In this document: positions 35,444 through 48,106 of the stretch, one piece after another
Layout of the letters: every line of letters starts with the position of its first letter
Position numbering within the stretch: position 1 is the first letter of the stretch
Assembly: GCA_038496675.1 (NCBI GenBank)
Contig: CM076671.1
Location: 6,785,706-6,849,705 of the forward strand
Source: Rachycentron canadum
Lineage: Eukaryota > Chordata > Actinopteri > Carangiformes > Rachycentridae
Length of the DNA: 64,000 nt
Direction of reading: 5' to 3'
Position numbers and translations under genes: made by a program
Notes under the pieces: generated by a model
The model's database searches: none
What the model saw: the letters and a program-made list of their open reading frames with translations, nothing else
Told to the model about the DNA's origin: nothing

Positions 35444-36739
35444 AAGGTCTCATACACGATGTGCAAGTTTAGAAAGTGACTGTCTGCTGGTGTGAGTGTG
35501 TATGTATGTATGGGTGAGATAAAGAAAGTAGTAATCATGTATTGTTGCATCTGTGAATTCTACATAACCCAAATAACATGGGTCTAAAGACAGATTTACA
35601 TTGTGTGTCTGTGTGAAAATATGTGAGTGCAAACTCCACAGTATCTGGACAGAGTGCGACGTTATCCAAGTCTGGGTTGTCACACTGCTGCTGCTCTGAT
35701 GTTTGCTTTCAGCCACTGTCTCTAAAGTAAGAACACCTGAAGTTTCCTGTTCACGCTATCAACTTGCAAGACAGTGAAATGAAAGTGATGCAGTATCCTG
35801 ACTGACTTCACTGCGATTAGGTTTGACAACAGTTTGCTCTCAGAGAAATGGAGCATCTTCTACTTATCAGTGCATTGCAAGGTCACGCAGAAGTCTACAG
35901 TGCACTTCTTAAAAAAATCTAAATGTTTTCATATCTCAATTTTAGTTATATTCACGGGATTTTGAATGGATGAAAACATTTATTAAATCACCTTATTTAC
36001 TGTTGCCATTCCTGTCTAGCTGCCCAGTCACCCACAGCATATATGCAGTGTATAATGATAACAGTGGCAGCTTTATCACTCAAAATTCCTCAACATGATT
36101 CAGATGATAGTAGATAACCAGCAATAGGTGATTTAGAAAGTGGCAATGATGATGGTTGCTGGCAGGTTTTAACAGCAAGGCTAGGGCAGCATGTCCCACA
36201 CAAAAAGTCCATCCTCACAAAAAATGTTAAATCAATGCATTTAATACAATGAAATGGCTGCTTTGCTAAACTATATTTGTTTGCACAATCCCACTTGTGT
36301 TTTTTTGTATTAAAAAAGTCATTTCAGTCAAATTAATCTCAATGTAAACAAACCCTGTAAACGTTGGGGCACAATCACACACTGAGGCAGCTGTTCCTGC
36401 TTCCCCTGGTGTCTGGTAAAAGAGAGCAAAAGAGGATTTGAGCTCACAGGGCCCTCAGGGGCTGATCTTAACAAGGAAAGAGCAGATGGATTTTTTCGAG
36501 CACACACAGAGGAATGGGAATGGATTCACACTGGGGGCCTCTAGGGGCCAATACTACGTTGGATGTGAACTAAAATATTTCTAGATCCCCTCTGAGCTCC
36601 TGCTACAGAAAAGCCCGAATTTAGATTTTGACTCCTCTTACAGCCCTGCTGGATCATGTCACTGGCCACACGCATGAGACAGCATGAGCGAGGATTTGAA
36701 TGAGAACATAATAAAAAAAAAGTAGAAATACACATGATG

Positions 36740-38045
36740 CATGGACACACACAGACACACACGCACACTCAAACACACACATGGATTTCTCACTGGGGCC
36801 TGAGGGACTGATCTTAGCCTCTTACTGATAAGCCAGAGAGATGGATTTACTGTGGCGGGGAGGGATGAGAAATTGCAGCTCTGATGGACATTTTCACAAA
36901 ACACACACACACACATACAAATGGGCAAATACATGGTCAGCACTATTGGATTGTAAAAAAAAAAAAAAAAATCAATACTAGTCTGACTGAAGTACAGAGA
37001 GTCTTGTTCTTCTCCCCTCATTTTGCTGTTCTACTCTCATTTCATCAACACACACAACACAAACACACACACACACATATGAACAAAAAATGTTTTGAGT
37101 TGAGTCACTCGTGATAATGTAACACACTCCAAAAGAGATACTCCCTTCACTCCTGGGTCAAATGCCCCCCCCCCCAAAAAAAAAGATACAAAAACACACA
37201 CATGCATACACACACACATGCACACACACACACACACACGTCATTGTCACCCCATTACTTAGTTGCCATGACAACAATCCACGCCCCATCTACCAAGATA
37301 ACCATTCCTTTAGTACACACACACAATACAATGTGCGAACGATGCTTTAGCGTAAAGAGGCAGCAAGACAGTGTGAACAAATCCATCGAGTGCATGTGTG
37401 TGTATGTATGTGTGTGTGTGTGCGTGTGTATGTATGTGTATGTGTGTGCGTGTGTGGGATTAGGAGGCAACAAAAGAGCAAGACTTCAAGCATCCAGCCT
37501 CTGCTCATTTAATCTTTCTTTTTTATAATATTTACAGTCTCCCAATATCTGTTCTAACCTCTGTCCGGACTTCAGATAAATTCAGTCACATCGAACTCAA
37601 CAGTCTGACCATCTCTTATTATCTCTGTGAGAAGGTTTTGAAGCTGGATGTTTTTTATTTAGTTACTTGAGGGAAACAACTACATTAACTGCTGGGTATG
37701 TTTTTGATGAGGGTGAAATCTGTCTAAAATCATTTACACTTTGTCAAAGTATGAGCTAAATGTGATGAGAAATGAATGTCTTGTGGCATTACATATTAAT
37801 TCTTCCCCTCCCTGGTGTCTCTATAGCTCCCCCCCATATGTTTGTCTGCCTGTCACACTCTCACTCACACACACTCTTGTGAATGAAACACACACACACA
37901 GACACACACGCACACATAAAGACATACATAGTGTCAGCACAACATGACGTTTGGTGTGGGCAGCCGACATTTCGTTGCAAGAATCAGCTAGTCACAGTTG
38001 GATGCACTCACGCAAACACACACAGTCACACGCACCCTCATACAT
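36740..38045. repeat. Microsatellite-dense stretch (CA/TG)
   Basis: Many separate CA or TG tracts occur here, for example near 36743-36780, 36900-36916, 37047-37079, 37194-37240, 37397-37456, 37887-37916 and 38014-38030. The short open frames rich in H/T or V/C are repeat-encoded. Confidence 0.85.
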
Positions 38046-40831
38046 GCATGTTGTCAGAGAATGAGGGATTTTTTTTCTTTAGCCTGGTTTACTCAATCAA
38101 GCACACATGGGCACTGGATTCACATTATATAACACTTCAGTCCCTGCTCTGACTTTCTGCCATTTTGTTATCCATGTGTGCAATGAATCACCAAGCCTCC
38201 TCGGTTTAATATAGCACGCACGTGCAACCGCTTATGTAATGATCCAATCATCATGTAATTAATAGCTGTCGTTGTTTCCTGTGTGCACAAACCGCTTCAT
38301 GAGACTGGCAGCCGAGGAGATGACAACAGCTTCTAACCTGGCACAAAAATACATGATGATGGCTGAAACAACAGTTCACTTACTAACTTACACATATGTG
38401 ATAAACCCACACACACTATAATACATGTTAAATACATTATGTGTGAAAGTGGTGTTCTAATTTTCATAAAACATCTATAATTTTGCAGTTTAGATGTGTT
38501 CATAACCATCATAAATATAAAGCATGTTTCTTTAGGACCTGACTGAAATAAATTGGCTTATTCGTTTTGTATTGACCAACATTATCTTCAATGGAGGAAG
38601 ACGATGACTGATGGAATTGCATGAATGAAGGTTTGGGGAAAGTGCTTCATAGGTTATGTTTATTGTTTATTGATTTCTCTAATTTACCCTATTTGAATCA
38701 AATGCAGGCAAATATATCACGTAAGGGTTTTGACTCTAAAATACATTTATTATTATTATTTATTAACATTTATTATTGGAATTTAATATGGAAGGTGGTA
38801 TAACTGTGTATTATATGCCCTGTATCCATTAACAATGTAGTAACATCATGTTTTCCTGTGATAAAGTAAACTATGGCATCAGTGTTCCCTTGATTTACCC
38901 CTCGATTTACCCTTGATAACCCCTGATTTATGCAGCTTTTAAGTCATGCGGCAGATATAAGGAGCGCATGAATGAGCAGAAACTACAACGTAAATGTAAT
39001 CCCATACGTTTTATCTTTATTGTCAAAGAGGGATTTTGTGCTTGTCATTATTTAATCTACCCCTGCTCGTAATGTGGGTTTAAGATATTTAATGGAGCTT
39101 AGTGAAAGTTCAATCAGGAAAAGCACTTCATTCAGTCTCCCTGATGCCTTCATTCATTACTGCCTCTGAGCCACACCTCTTTGCTGCTCTCCATTCATTG
39201 TTTGCAATCGAAAAAAACTTGCTGCTTCATTTCATCTGATCAAGCAAAGCCAAAGCAACCTCACCTCTCACTCAAGCAGTAATACAAAGGTAAATAATGA
39301 TTAGTGCCACTTTTATTTCTACTAACAACTAATGCACCACGCTGTTCTGTCTCAAAGCCACAAAACTGCTTGAATTCAGATCTTATGTCAATATAAATAA
39401 ATCAAAGCCAACATAAGGTGGATAAAAATGTCTTGGACATCTTCTTAAGAGAAGTGTGAGCTGCATTGCCAACAGCTATGTTTATCAATGTTGCAATGGG
39501 ATTGCGTTGAAAGGACATAGTAGTAGTTCTCATACATGTCTCTGTCTCATGTCAGTTTCAAATTATAGTGTGTGCAAATTCTGAATTTATCATAATCGCA
39601 TTTCCTAAACAGGAAAAACTTCTCTAGCAGACTAGAGTTACAAAGTTCCTAATTTTAGATTGAATATGTGCGTGTTTGGATGCATTAGGTGCTCAGGTAA
39701 CCATGGCAATCAGATAGGAGGAGAGGTGAAGGACGGTTTTAGATACAGCCTAAGAAGGAAGGAAAGGATTGTCTGGCATTCCTTCTTAGGAAGCTCTGAT
39801 ATGGCAGATGAAACCTCTTTTCTCTCTATGCTCTTTTTTTTCTGCTGAATAGGCACTTTCAGTTAGACTGCATCAGCAAAGCACTTCCTCAGTGTGTGTG
39901 AATGGGTGTTCTCCCTTGAGTGCTGCTGAGAGCAATAATGATGGCACTGCCATGTGTGCCATGTATAGTTAAAACACAGAGTGTGTATGTATATGTGTGT
40001 GTGTGCACCGTCACCTCAGGGAAGCAAGAGCTGCACGTTGTCATTATCTCTCCTCAATGGAACTGCATATTTCTGAGAAGTGGGCCAACTTCATCTTTAA
40101 TGAAAGACTGGGGGAGTAGAGGAAACAAAGTGAATGTGAAGAGAAAATTTGAAATCAAAAGGGTGGAGGAGAAATTGTAATGAATGTGTGAGATATTGTG
40201 GAATAATGGTCATATGGTAAAATGAGATTTGACACATTCATAACTCAAAGTTAGATATTAATTTTATCCACATCAGTGTTTGGCTCTAAAATCTTCTAGC
40301 TTCCTTTCCTCAAGACATGTTTTAGCCAGATGTTGAATGATTCTAAAATCAGTTTTCAATCTCTCAAACCAGAGGGTTCACTTTGCTGTTACATTCCCAG
40401 ACATGAGTCCTTCCACTAACACTAAATTTTGAATAGACTGTCTTCCTGACTCTGCACACATACCCATCGGATCTCTATTAGGGTTATTATGGCAAAAACT
40501 CGAGCATATTACTTTAGTTTTACCTCAGTTTGAGCAATAAGCAAGAACCAAGCTGGAGGCCATACATTATTCAAGATATTTGTCACAACAATAGAATCTG
40601 GCATTGATATTAATGTGCATTGCGCAAATCTTATCAATAATTTAATTTTTAATTAGGCCAGAACCACAAAGCAGTAAAGACAATGACAGCTTCGATAAAG
40701 GTTTTGACTGTCAGTAAGAGGAAGTGATTAATAATGCAGTAATACTGTTGTTACATCATAGAATTCGAGAAACTATTGAGTGTATAGATGGATCTGGTAC
40801 TTTTCAATTTATGAATTAGCTGAAGGTTAAA

Positions 40832-40890
40832 AGGTGGCATGGTGGTGCAGTGGTTAGCACTGCTGCCTCAAAGCAAGAAGGTCAGAGGCC

Positions 40891-40932
<42 letters not shown>

Positions 40933-40938
40933 TGTGTG
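40832..40938 (+). repeat. tRNA-derived SINE fragment followed by TG microsatellite
   Basis: The head carries a tRNA-like RNA polymerase III A-box (TGGTGCAGTGG, 40843-40853) followed by TTAGCACTGCTGCCTCA, a sequence common in fish tRNA-derived SINE heads. The B-box is not intact. The fragment ends at about 40892 and runs into (TG)n at 40893-40938. Family assignment is from memory. Confidence 0.6.
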
Positions 40939-41264
40939 AGTGAGTGAATTGAATTTATATGTCACGCAGTGATAGTGCTCTCATTACATAAAATTTGTCC
41001 ACAACAAAATACCCAAAATAAATACATGTTACATCCTTCATTCTTTTGCACAGCAGATACCTCTGGTGCACACATGCACACATACACGCACACACTCTAA
41101 TTTGCCACTAATTAGAGACAATGGTTAATTGGGGCCAACTACCGGCACAGTTTTACAGTGCACAGCTGTGTGTTTGTGAGCACATGATCGACATGTTGTG
41201 GGAGTAGTTGTACACATAGTGTCCAGGGGCTAACACATCCTTATTTGTCATTTGTTGTCTTATT

Positions 41265-41297
41265 TATTAAAGCTTTATTTGACATAAAGCTTTAATA
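41265..41297. repeat. Hairpin-forming inverted repeat (14-bp arms)
   Basis: The arm TATTAAAGCTTTAT (41265-41278) is followed by a 5-base loop and its exact reverse complement (41284-41297). Confidence 0.7.
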
Positions 41298-42216
41298 CTA
41301 GCTTAAGTTGTTATTTTGAAATCTACAAAAAAAACAAACAAAAAACAAAACAAACTTTCTCAGAGCAAAAACACTAGAGAGGAAGTGAGAGTGTGAAAGA
41401 GTCAGAGGAGTCAGATCAGCTCAAGTAAAGGGTCGGTGTGTGCACCAGATGGTTGCCAGCAGCGGCACAGTGATGTGACGGCATCTACCGCTCTCCTCAC
41501 ATCTGTCATACCATCTATCTGAGTGTGTGTGATCGTATGTAATTTAGATCTACATCTGCCAGTAAAGCCCTCTGTACATTAGCAATGTGCTATAAATCGC
41601 TCTCAGGGTCAGGCTGCATGCCTGCTGCATTCAGGGCAGCTGACGTCCACTAACAACACTTCACATTATTCAAAGAACTGTGTACTGGAATTAAACATAG
41701 CAACGTGAAATGTAGTGTAAAATAGGGATGGAAAGATTAAGACAACGTAAATTATTGTGTAACTACATTTTGAATAACAGTGGTTGAAGCAGGATGTATA
41801 GATTAGGAGGATTGGTTTCCATTTTAATCATATTTAGATTAGTGATGTAATCAAAGGACATACAGGCTAAATAAAGCAAATACTTATTTTATTTTTATTT
41901 GAGTACTATGTTGCATGTTTTTAAATATTGTACTTTTTACTCTACTGAGTTCATTTTAATTTGACAGCTACCATTACAAGTTTGTTTCTGATTAAGTGGA
42001 AAATGCATTGCATGGATGCAGGAAATCCAACATAATTTGTATATAAAGTGAAAGCATACATAAGTACAATGCAAGTAACTTTGCCAATACAATAGTAAAG
42101 CATGGATAACAATTATCCAGACAAGAAATATAATAAGGGGTTCATTTGTATATTTGAAATGCATAAAGTATATGTTACTGACGTTTACATTTGCAATGCT
42201 GTCATGGTGTCTGCTT

Positions 42217-42252
42217 CAGCCACTGTCATCAGAGAACTGATGACAGTGGCTG
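42217..42252. repeat. Perfect 16-bp inverted repeat with 4-base loop
   Basis: CAGCCACTGTCATCAG (42217-42232), loop AGAA, then the exact reverse complement (42237-42252). The arms are GC-balanced, so this is not a simple repeat. It lies at the left edge of a probable retroelement remnant. Confidence 0.8.
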
Positions 42253-42510
42253 TCAACTGTCCATCAGAGAAACTCAGATTTTCCCACCAGCTCAAACCCC
42301 CTGATTCCCCAGAACTACCTGCCCAGTTTCTCTAACTCATTGCCAGATTGTCACTCTTGCTTACACCATTGCTTTCTAGCCACAGTTTCCTGTTTGAACT
42401 ACCTGCACTTGTTTTTTTCCTGTGTCTTCCTGTTAATGACCTTTACCTTCATTAAAGTCACCTCATGAGCATCTGCATTTGGGTCCTCTGCACTGCAACC
42501 TGTGACAGAC
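42250..42510 (+). mobile_element. Probable decayed LTR or other retroelement 3' end
   Basis: The right end (CATTAAAGTCACC, then CATCTGCATTTGGGTCCTC, then a TGTGACAG terminus) resembles the 3' part of fish Gypsy-type LTRs, where an adenylation signal is followed by a conserved CTGCATTTGGGTCC tail. No internal coding region or second LTR is seen. The identification is pattern recognition only. Confidence 0.35.
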
Positions 42511-44241
42511 TGTAATACTTTTGTATTACAGTACTGTAGTATTTTTCCATTATAGTATCACTACTTTTGCATTAAAGCACATGTTAGTGATTAGTTGTAA
42601 TAGTTTTAGTGGTCCATCATATTTAAATGTGGCTCAAACATGAAAATTATTTCATTTAATCCGTAAATCACATTTAATATCTTATTTGCAAAGCTACCAA
42701 CAAACACACAGCCAGGCTGAACAATAACTACTGGGCACACACCACGCGAGATGAGACAACAGACAAAACACCTCAAAAAGGACTGATCCACACAGATAAA
42801 GAGAATAGATAGTACTCCTCTGCCCTCTATCAGCTGTCCTTTCCACCTTGCTACACATCTGCTTCTGATCATGAAAAGTAATGCAACATTTAATCAAATA
42901 CAACATCTGACTCTCATTATTGAAACAGATACAATATGAAGCTGCTTAAAGGCCAAATCCAGGATCGAAAAAGGGCAGAACACAAAATGCAGGTCTGAGT
43001 TTACACACAATACAAACATGAACTGTTCAGATCCTCAGAGTAAACACTGGTACGGCTCCGTGATCCTAACCCTGCTGCTGTAAGCTCAGTCATCACAAGC
43101 AACTTTTGATTTAATGTGAACAAGAGAATACATCTGTAATTGAAAATAAAAGCCCTCTTACAAATACAAAAGGTTTCAAGATGAAAATACAGGCAGAGAA
43201 TAATAGAAGTTTTTTGTTGCCCTGAGAGTTTTGACTGATGGACAGGCTGTGGATTAACACAAAATGTAGCACATTATTGAGAAAACATCTCTTGATTGAT
43301 GATATCTTTAAAGGATTAGTTTGATATTTTGCAAAAAAAATATTATTAGCATTCTTGCCAATACTTAGATGAGAGGACTAAGGCCAAAGTCATTAAGTAC
43401 CTATGAAACCAGAGCCAGGAGACAAGTAACCTTTATGTAGATATTATATTCCATTGACCTCTGTCTCCAAAACTGGAAAATGTCAGTTTCCCACAAAAAG
43501 GCCAAACAAGGACACAAAATTTCCATTGATCTTTTTTAAAAAAGCTGCTTGAACTTCACTTCAACTAAATCTGGAACAAAATGTTGAATTGGTTACAATT
43601 ATTCTCAGGAGAAGAGATGAATTTAATAAAAAATACAGTGATTGAATACACATACACACAGATGTTGTTTATATTAAAAAAAAGCCCTCCTCCTGTCTTT
43701 CCCAGAATCCCTTGTTGTTGCTCCCAGCATGCTTGCAGGTTGCAGGGAGAAGTGGGGGGAGCTAAAATGTCAGAGGTCATCTGACAGGAATGTTTGATCT
43801 TTTTCTTCTCCGCAAGTCTCTCTCTCTCTCTCTCATCTACCACTGCACTACCTCCTGTTTTTATTTCTCAGTAAACATTCGCTCTTCTCTTTCACTGCAG
43901 CGATCGAATTTAAGATGGGGGGACGGAGTCCTGCCCTCAAGTGTGTACGTGAGCTTTGACACGCTTCTTCTGGTCTCTGGGGTCAGAAACATTTCATCCT
44001 GGGACCAAAATGATTTCCAATAAAATGGACACACCTTCCCTCTTAATTAGATCACAATGACAAAATCTGTTCAAGATTTCAAGACTTTTTTTTAGATAAA
44101 ATAGAATTTAATCCAAAATATAATTACTTTTTTACCCAAAATTCTGAAAAATGGATGACAATCTAAATCTGGGTGCAGTAGTTTAGAAATGTGATGTTTC
44201 AGTGATATGTGAGACAAATTCTCCTGCCCTCCTCCTTAAAG

Positions 44242-44261
44242 AGTTCAGAGGTCAGAGGTCA
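44242..44261 (+). promoter_or_regulatory. Triple direct-repeat nuclear-receptor site (DR1)
   Basis: AGTTCA, AGGTCA and AGGTCA half-sites, each separated by one G, form a perfect DR1 with an extra half-site. DR1 is the preferred layout for HNF4 and RXR/PPAR dimers. It lies 3 kb upstream of the obsl1 noncoding exon. Binding is inferred. Confidence 0.4.
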
Positions 44262-44425
44262 GTAAACCTTGTTGATCTATTTCTTTTTTATTCTGTGGAG
44301 TTTACTATGAACTAATTTTGTGTCAAGTCCAATGATTCATTGCTGTGAAATGAAAATAAAAATACATCTGTATCTCCATCTATTGGACAATATTGTGCAT
44401 GACAGGCATACACCGGCACTGGATT

Positions 44426-44428
<3 letters not shown>

Positions 44429-44465
<37 letters not shown>
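44429..44465. repeat. TG microsatellite
   Basis: Uninterrupted (TG)n tract. Confidence 0.9.
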
Positions 44466-44468
<3 letters not shown>

Positions 44469-47211
44469 AGTGAGTGTTTTAAATCTGTGCACTAAACTTT
44501 TTTTGATTTTATTTCAAACTACATTTTGATGCATGGATTACCAATAATCCATGCATGTGGAGTAATTTCTTGGCTGATGTTCATTATTAATAAAAGTCGT
44601 ACACACACCAATACTAAAATGTCACTCTGCAGTTCCAACATTAACATAATGACATATTTACTGGCAATTCTACAGGGACATTTCTATTCTATGTTGTTAT
44701 TGACTGACCGGTGTCACAACAACTTCGACAAACAAGAGGATGTCAGAGGATCATGGGAACACTCCCAGGATCATTTGTTCCTCATTTCAGGTTTACACTA
44801 CAACTGCTCTGTCGTTGTCACTCTGCTCTTAACACTTACACTGTAACATGCAAATGATTCAGAAACACTCAGTCTGAGAGTTGTATCCCTCCCTTCCAAC
44901 TTCATGTAAATTATACACCAGGCAGAGGTGAGGTGCATCTCTTTCCAGCAGTTGCTTGCCTACAGCTGCCAGTTTCCATTCAGTGGCATGTAGGTGGATC
45001 CACAGAGAAATGCGAGTTCAATCCAACATGTTTAAAAAGCCACAGCCTTGACCTGAGAGATACAATGGACTTGTTGATTACACCTGTAAACCTTGAAAGC
45101 CAATTTCAAAGCCACCAGTCTGTGCAGAAATAGTGTAGAGCAGAACAACCATGATCCAGGGATCACCTTTGAATATTGGATCAATCTAGGGTGCTAAGCA
45201 CTGTCAATGTGACTCCAAATGACCTCTCCCATTTACTTGGAAAGGTCTGGCATGGTTAAAAACAAAACCAACAAAGCTCTAACATTTGGTCAAGAGGGGT
45301 GATGAGAGCTTCATTGAACACAAAAAGCATTCCTTGATTTAAAACTAGGTTGAGTGACATGCAATTAAGAAGCCTGTGGTCTCTGCCAATCCTCTTCAGC
45401 TTTTGATATTGAAACCCAATCTCAGGACAAAGAGCAGCACTGAGTCCTGGTGCAGTCATCCTACCAAACAGCTGCAAGGTTGACTGTGTGAATGAGAATG
45501 TCAGAGGTACCAGCAGCCTTAAATGGAGCCACTACTGTGGTGTGAGTCCTCCAAATGACTATATGCATTTTTTAACTCTAAAATCATTTCTCTTCATTAA
45601 ACTTCTGATATCAGGAAGTTTTACAGTCCATCTATGTTTGAGATGGTATGCCAAGCACGTTAAGTCAGCCACCATCACAAAGGGGTTGCAGCTATGTGAT
45701 CTGCACTGAAGGTCAAATATCTATGACGACAGTTTGCAGCGTGTGTCAGCGGCTTTGGCTGTAACGAACAGTCCACTTGAAGAGATAACTTAGAGGGCTA
45801 TTGTCTGAGAATGCAAGCAACAAGTGTCAGCACCGGATTCAAATCTGTCAGATTGGGGGGGGTGGGTGGTTGTTCAAAGCATAAAGAAAAAAAAATGTTA
45901 ACTGCTTTGGGTATGTGTCTGAATATACTTTGGTTTTGATATTTTACCCCGCTGGTGTGGCAGCCCGTGGAGATGATACATTTTAGTCAGATGTTCTGGC
46001 TTTTCAAACTCAATGAGTTTTCAAACTCCAATAAAACACAAAAGGAGAAGGTTTATCTCCACTTAGCCAAAGGAGTCTTGTACCACCCACAGAGTAATAT
46101 TGGTTTCATTTCTATAATCTGTTCAATTTTTTCACTCAAATGTTACACTTGAAAAGGATTAGAATTGTTTTCCTTTGAGGTTTAATTGCTGATAAGACAT
46201 TGAAACTGCTTCTTAAAACCCTGACAGTGAGGATTTCACTTGTCAGATCATAATAGGCTTAAATGCTCCAAACACTTGGGAAATCTTTTCCTTATCAGTG
46301 TCTCATACATCACTAAGAATAGAGTCTCAGCTTTGACTGAGACAGACACCATTGCTATCCACTATAATTGCGATACACTAGTAATACTTAACACTCTGAC
46401 AGTCCCAAATTAAAACTAATTAGTGGATTAGCATTATGAACATTTATCTTGATACTTTATTTCAAACAGTAGTTAACTATGAGCTAAAATAACTTTTTTT
46501 GTGATGCAATCTTAAATAATTTTGTTAATTACTTTTTTCCTGCTCATTCTTCAGACCACTGCTCCATATAAATCATTTTCTAATACTGATATGACACTAA
46601 TTTGACCCCATAATGAGCCAGCGTGACTCATGACTCAAGGATCTCCAGCAGGTGGGGTGTCTCTTGTGAGGTTTAACTCAGGATATCTATTGAGCTGTGT
46701 GATCCATTGCAGACCTCTGTCCCTCCCCTCTATCTTTAGTGAGCCACGGTCTGTGAATGGAGAGCCTAACTTTATCTGGCCCACCGTCATCGAAGCTGCT
46801 GGTATTTTTAGGTGGTGGCTTGCAGTGGCAGCAGCTGTGAAAGCATTTAATGCTGCCTGCCCCCCATTCCAACTCTCTCTCTCTATCTTTCTCACTCTCT
46901 CGCTGTTGGACAATGACAGTATCAGGGCTGACGCATAAACCAAGCACTTGACTGAAAGGCTGTAGTCATCTTCCTCTCTGCCACCTGCAACCTAACGCTG
47001 GACACTACAAAGACATGATACCTTTTCCTAACTAGCTTTGACTCTAACTGACCAGGTGCTGTGTCAGTTCTGAGCCAGAATCCACAAACAAGCAAACCAG
47101 AGAGACAAGGATCAAGAGCTTAAACATCTCACAGGGCAATTAACAGGGCAACAGAACGAATATCAGCCATTTCTATGAGTCAAAGAGCAATTACAGGAAG
47201 GCCCAAAGGGC

Positions 47212-47221
47212 ATATATTTAG
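47212..47221 (+). promoter_or_regulatory. obsl1: TATA/MEF2-like element of obsl1
   Basis: ATATATTTAG is one mismatch from the MEF2 consensus YTAWWWWTAR and also reads as a TATA-like box. It lies about 60 nt upstream of a strong splice donor (47275) that fits a noncoding first exon, so initiation near 47240 is plausible. Confidence 0.35.
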
Positions 47222-47239
47222 AGGAGCTCGTCATTGCAG

Positions 47240-47274
47240 TGACAGAATGCTTTAAAGAGAGCGACTGAAAAGCG
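47240..47274 (+). other. obsl1: Inferred noncoding first exon of obsl1
   Basis: A strong donor (GCG followed by gtaagt) ends at 47274. A matching acceptor (pyrimidine-rich, tctcacag) at 48106 opens the exon that carries the start codon. The left limit is a guess from the TATA-like element. Confidence 0.4.
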
Positions 47275-48106
47275 GTAAGTTTGTCCTTTAATTGTTCTTG
47301 AATGGATTAATGTAGTTTTCTGGTAGATTTTACAAGCTGCGATGTTATTTTTTCTCTAGACACTGCTTCTTGTAAGTAGAGTAAATAATTTCAATTCATG
47401 TGCCTACAAAATGCTTAGAGAGGAGTTTCATGTATTTACTGATCATAGGACTTTGCAAATATCTGACATGATCCACAAACAGCTATTTTCTAGCACTGGA
47501 CTACAATATATGATCCATGCAGTTTAGAGGATGTGCATCAGATGCAAGCACGTGTCATACAACAGAGACAACTGAAGGCGGAAAGAAAGATGGTGACAAC
47601 ACGAGGGAAGAAAACTGCTAAACCTTAAAGATGTAGACAACAAGATAACATTTCAGAAACAAAGGTGATCCATCAGGAAGGATCCGGCAGACACACAAGC
47701 TCTATACATGCATGGGTTTATGGGTCAGTTTCATCTTAGTTCATGACTGCAGGTGTGTCACTGCACAGTTTGTGTGCTATGTGACACATGGGCTCCAGTG
47801 TCTTTTTTTGGACAGACTACTTTATAAATACACTCTTCAATGAGTTACAGCACCAGCTGTGAGAGAACCAAGAGTGTTTTACATTCAAAACCCACTTAAC
47901 TTAACCACTAAACATGTTTACCTCAGTTCAGCCACAGTAACTACACTATATCTCATATCTATTTGATATGCTATCTCCTATTTGATATGCTATCATCTGG
48001 CTTGTGTCAGCAGGCGAACTAGTAAAGCAAACGTGAACATTTTTTGTTTAACTCTATTTAAGTTGAAATTTAAGTTTCTGAAATGTAAATTTCCTTTGTC
48101 TCACAG

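Larger units (their letters stand above)
35086..40830. other. Gene-poor intergenic region
   Basis: Apart from microsatellites and X-box-like motifs, no exon or RNA gene is recognised. A short degenerate repeat with a GGGCC..AGGG..CTGATCTTA core occurs at about 36449-36470 and 36795-36818. Confidence 0.5.
40939..47200. other. Intergenic region upstream of obsl1
   Basis: No gene found. It contains inverted repeats at 41265-41297 and 42217-42252, a probable decayed LTR near 42250-42510, a nuclear-receptor direct repeat at 44242-44261 and a TG microsatellite at 44429-44465. Confidence 0.5.

Noticed and set aside
37000..38045. Repeated short units suggestive of a CRISPR array
   Set aside because: The units are dinucleotide microsatellites with irregular spacing in a vertebrate genome. 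No direct-repeat and spacer structure exists.
36541..38152. Many short frames rich in His/Thr or Cys/Val
   Set aside because: They are translations of CA/TG microsatellites with no splice context or family similarity.
40832..40892. Functional tRNA gene
   Set aside because: It has an A-box-like head but no intact B-box, no acceptor stem and no anticodon arm. It fits a SINE head better.
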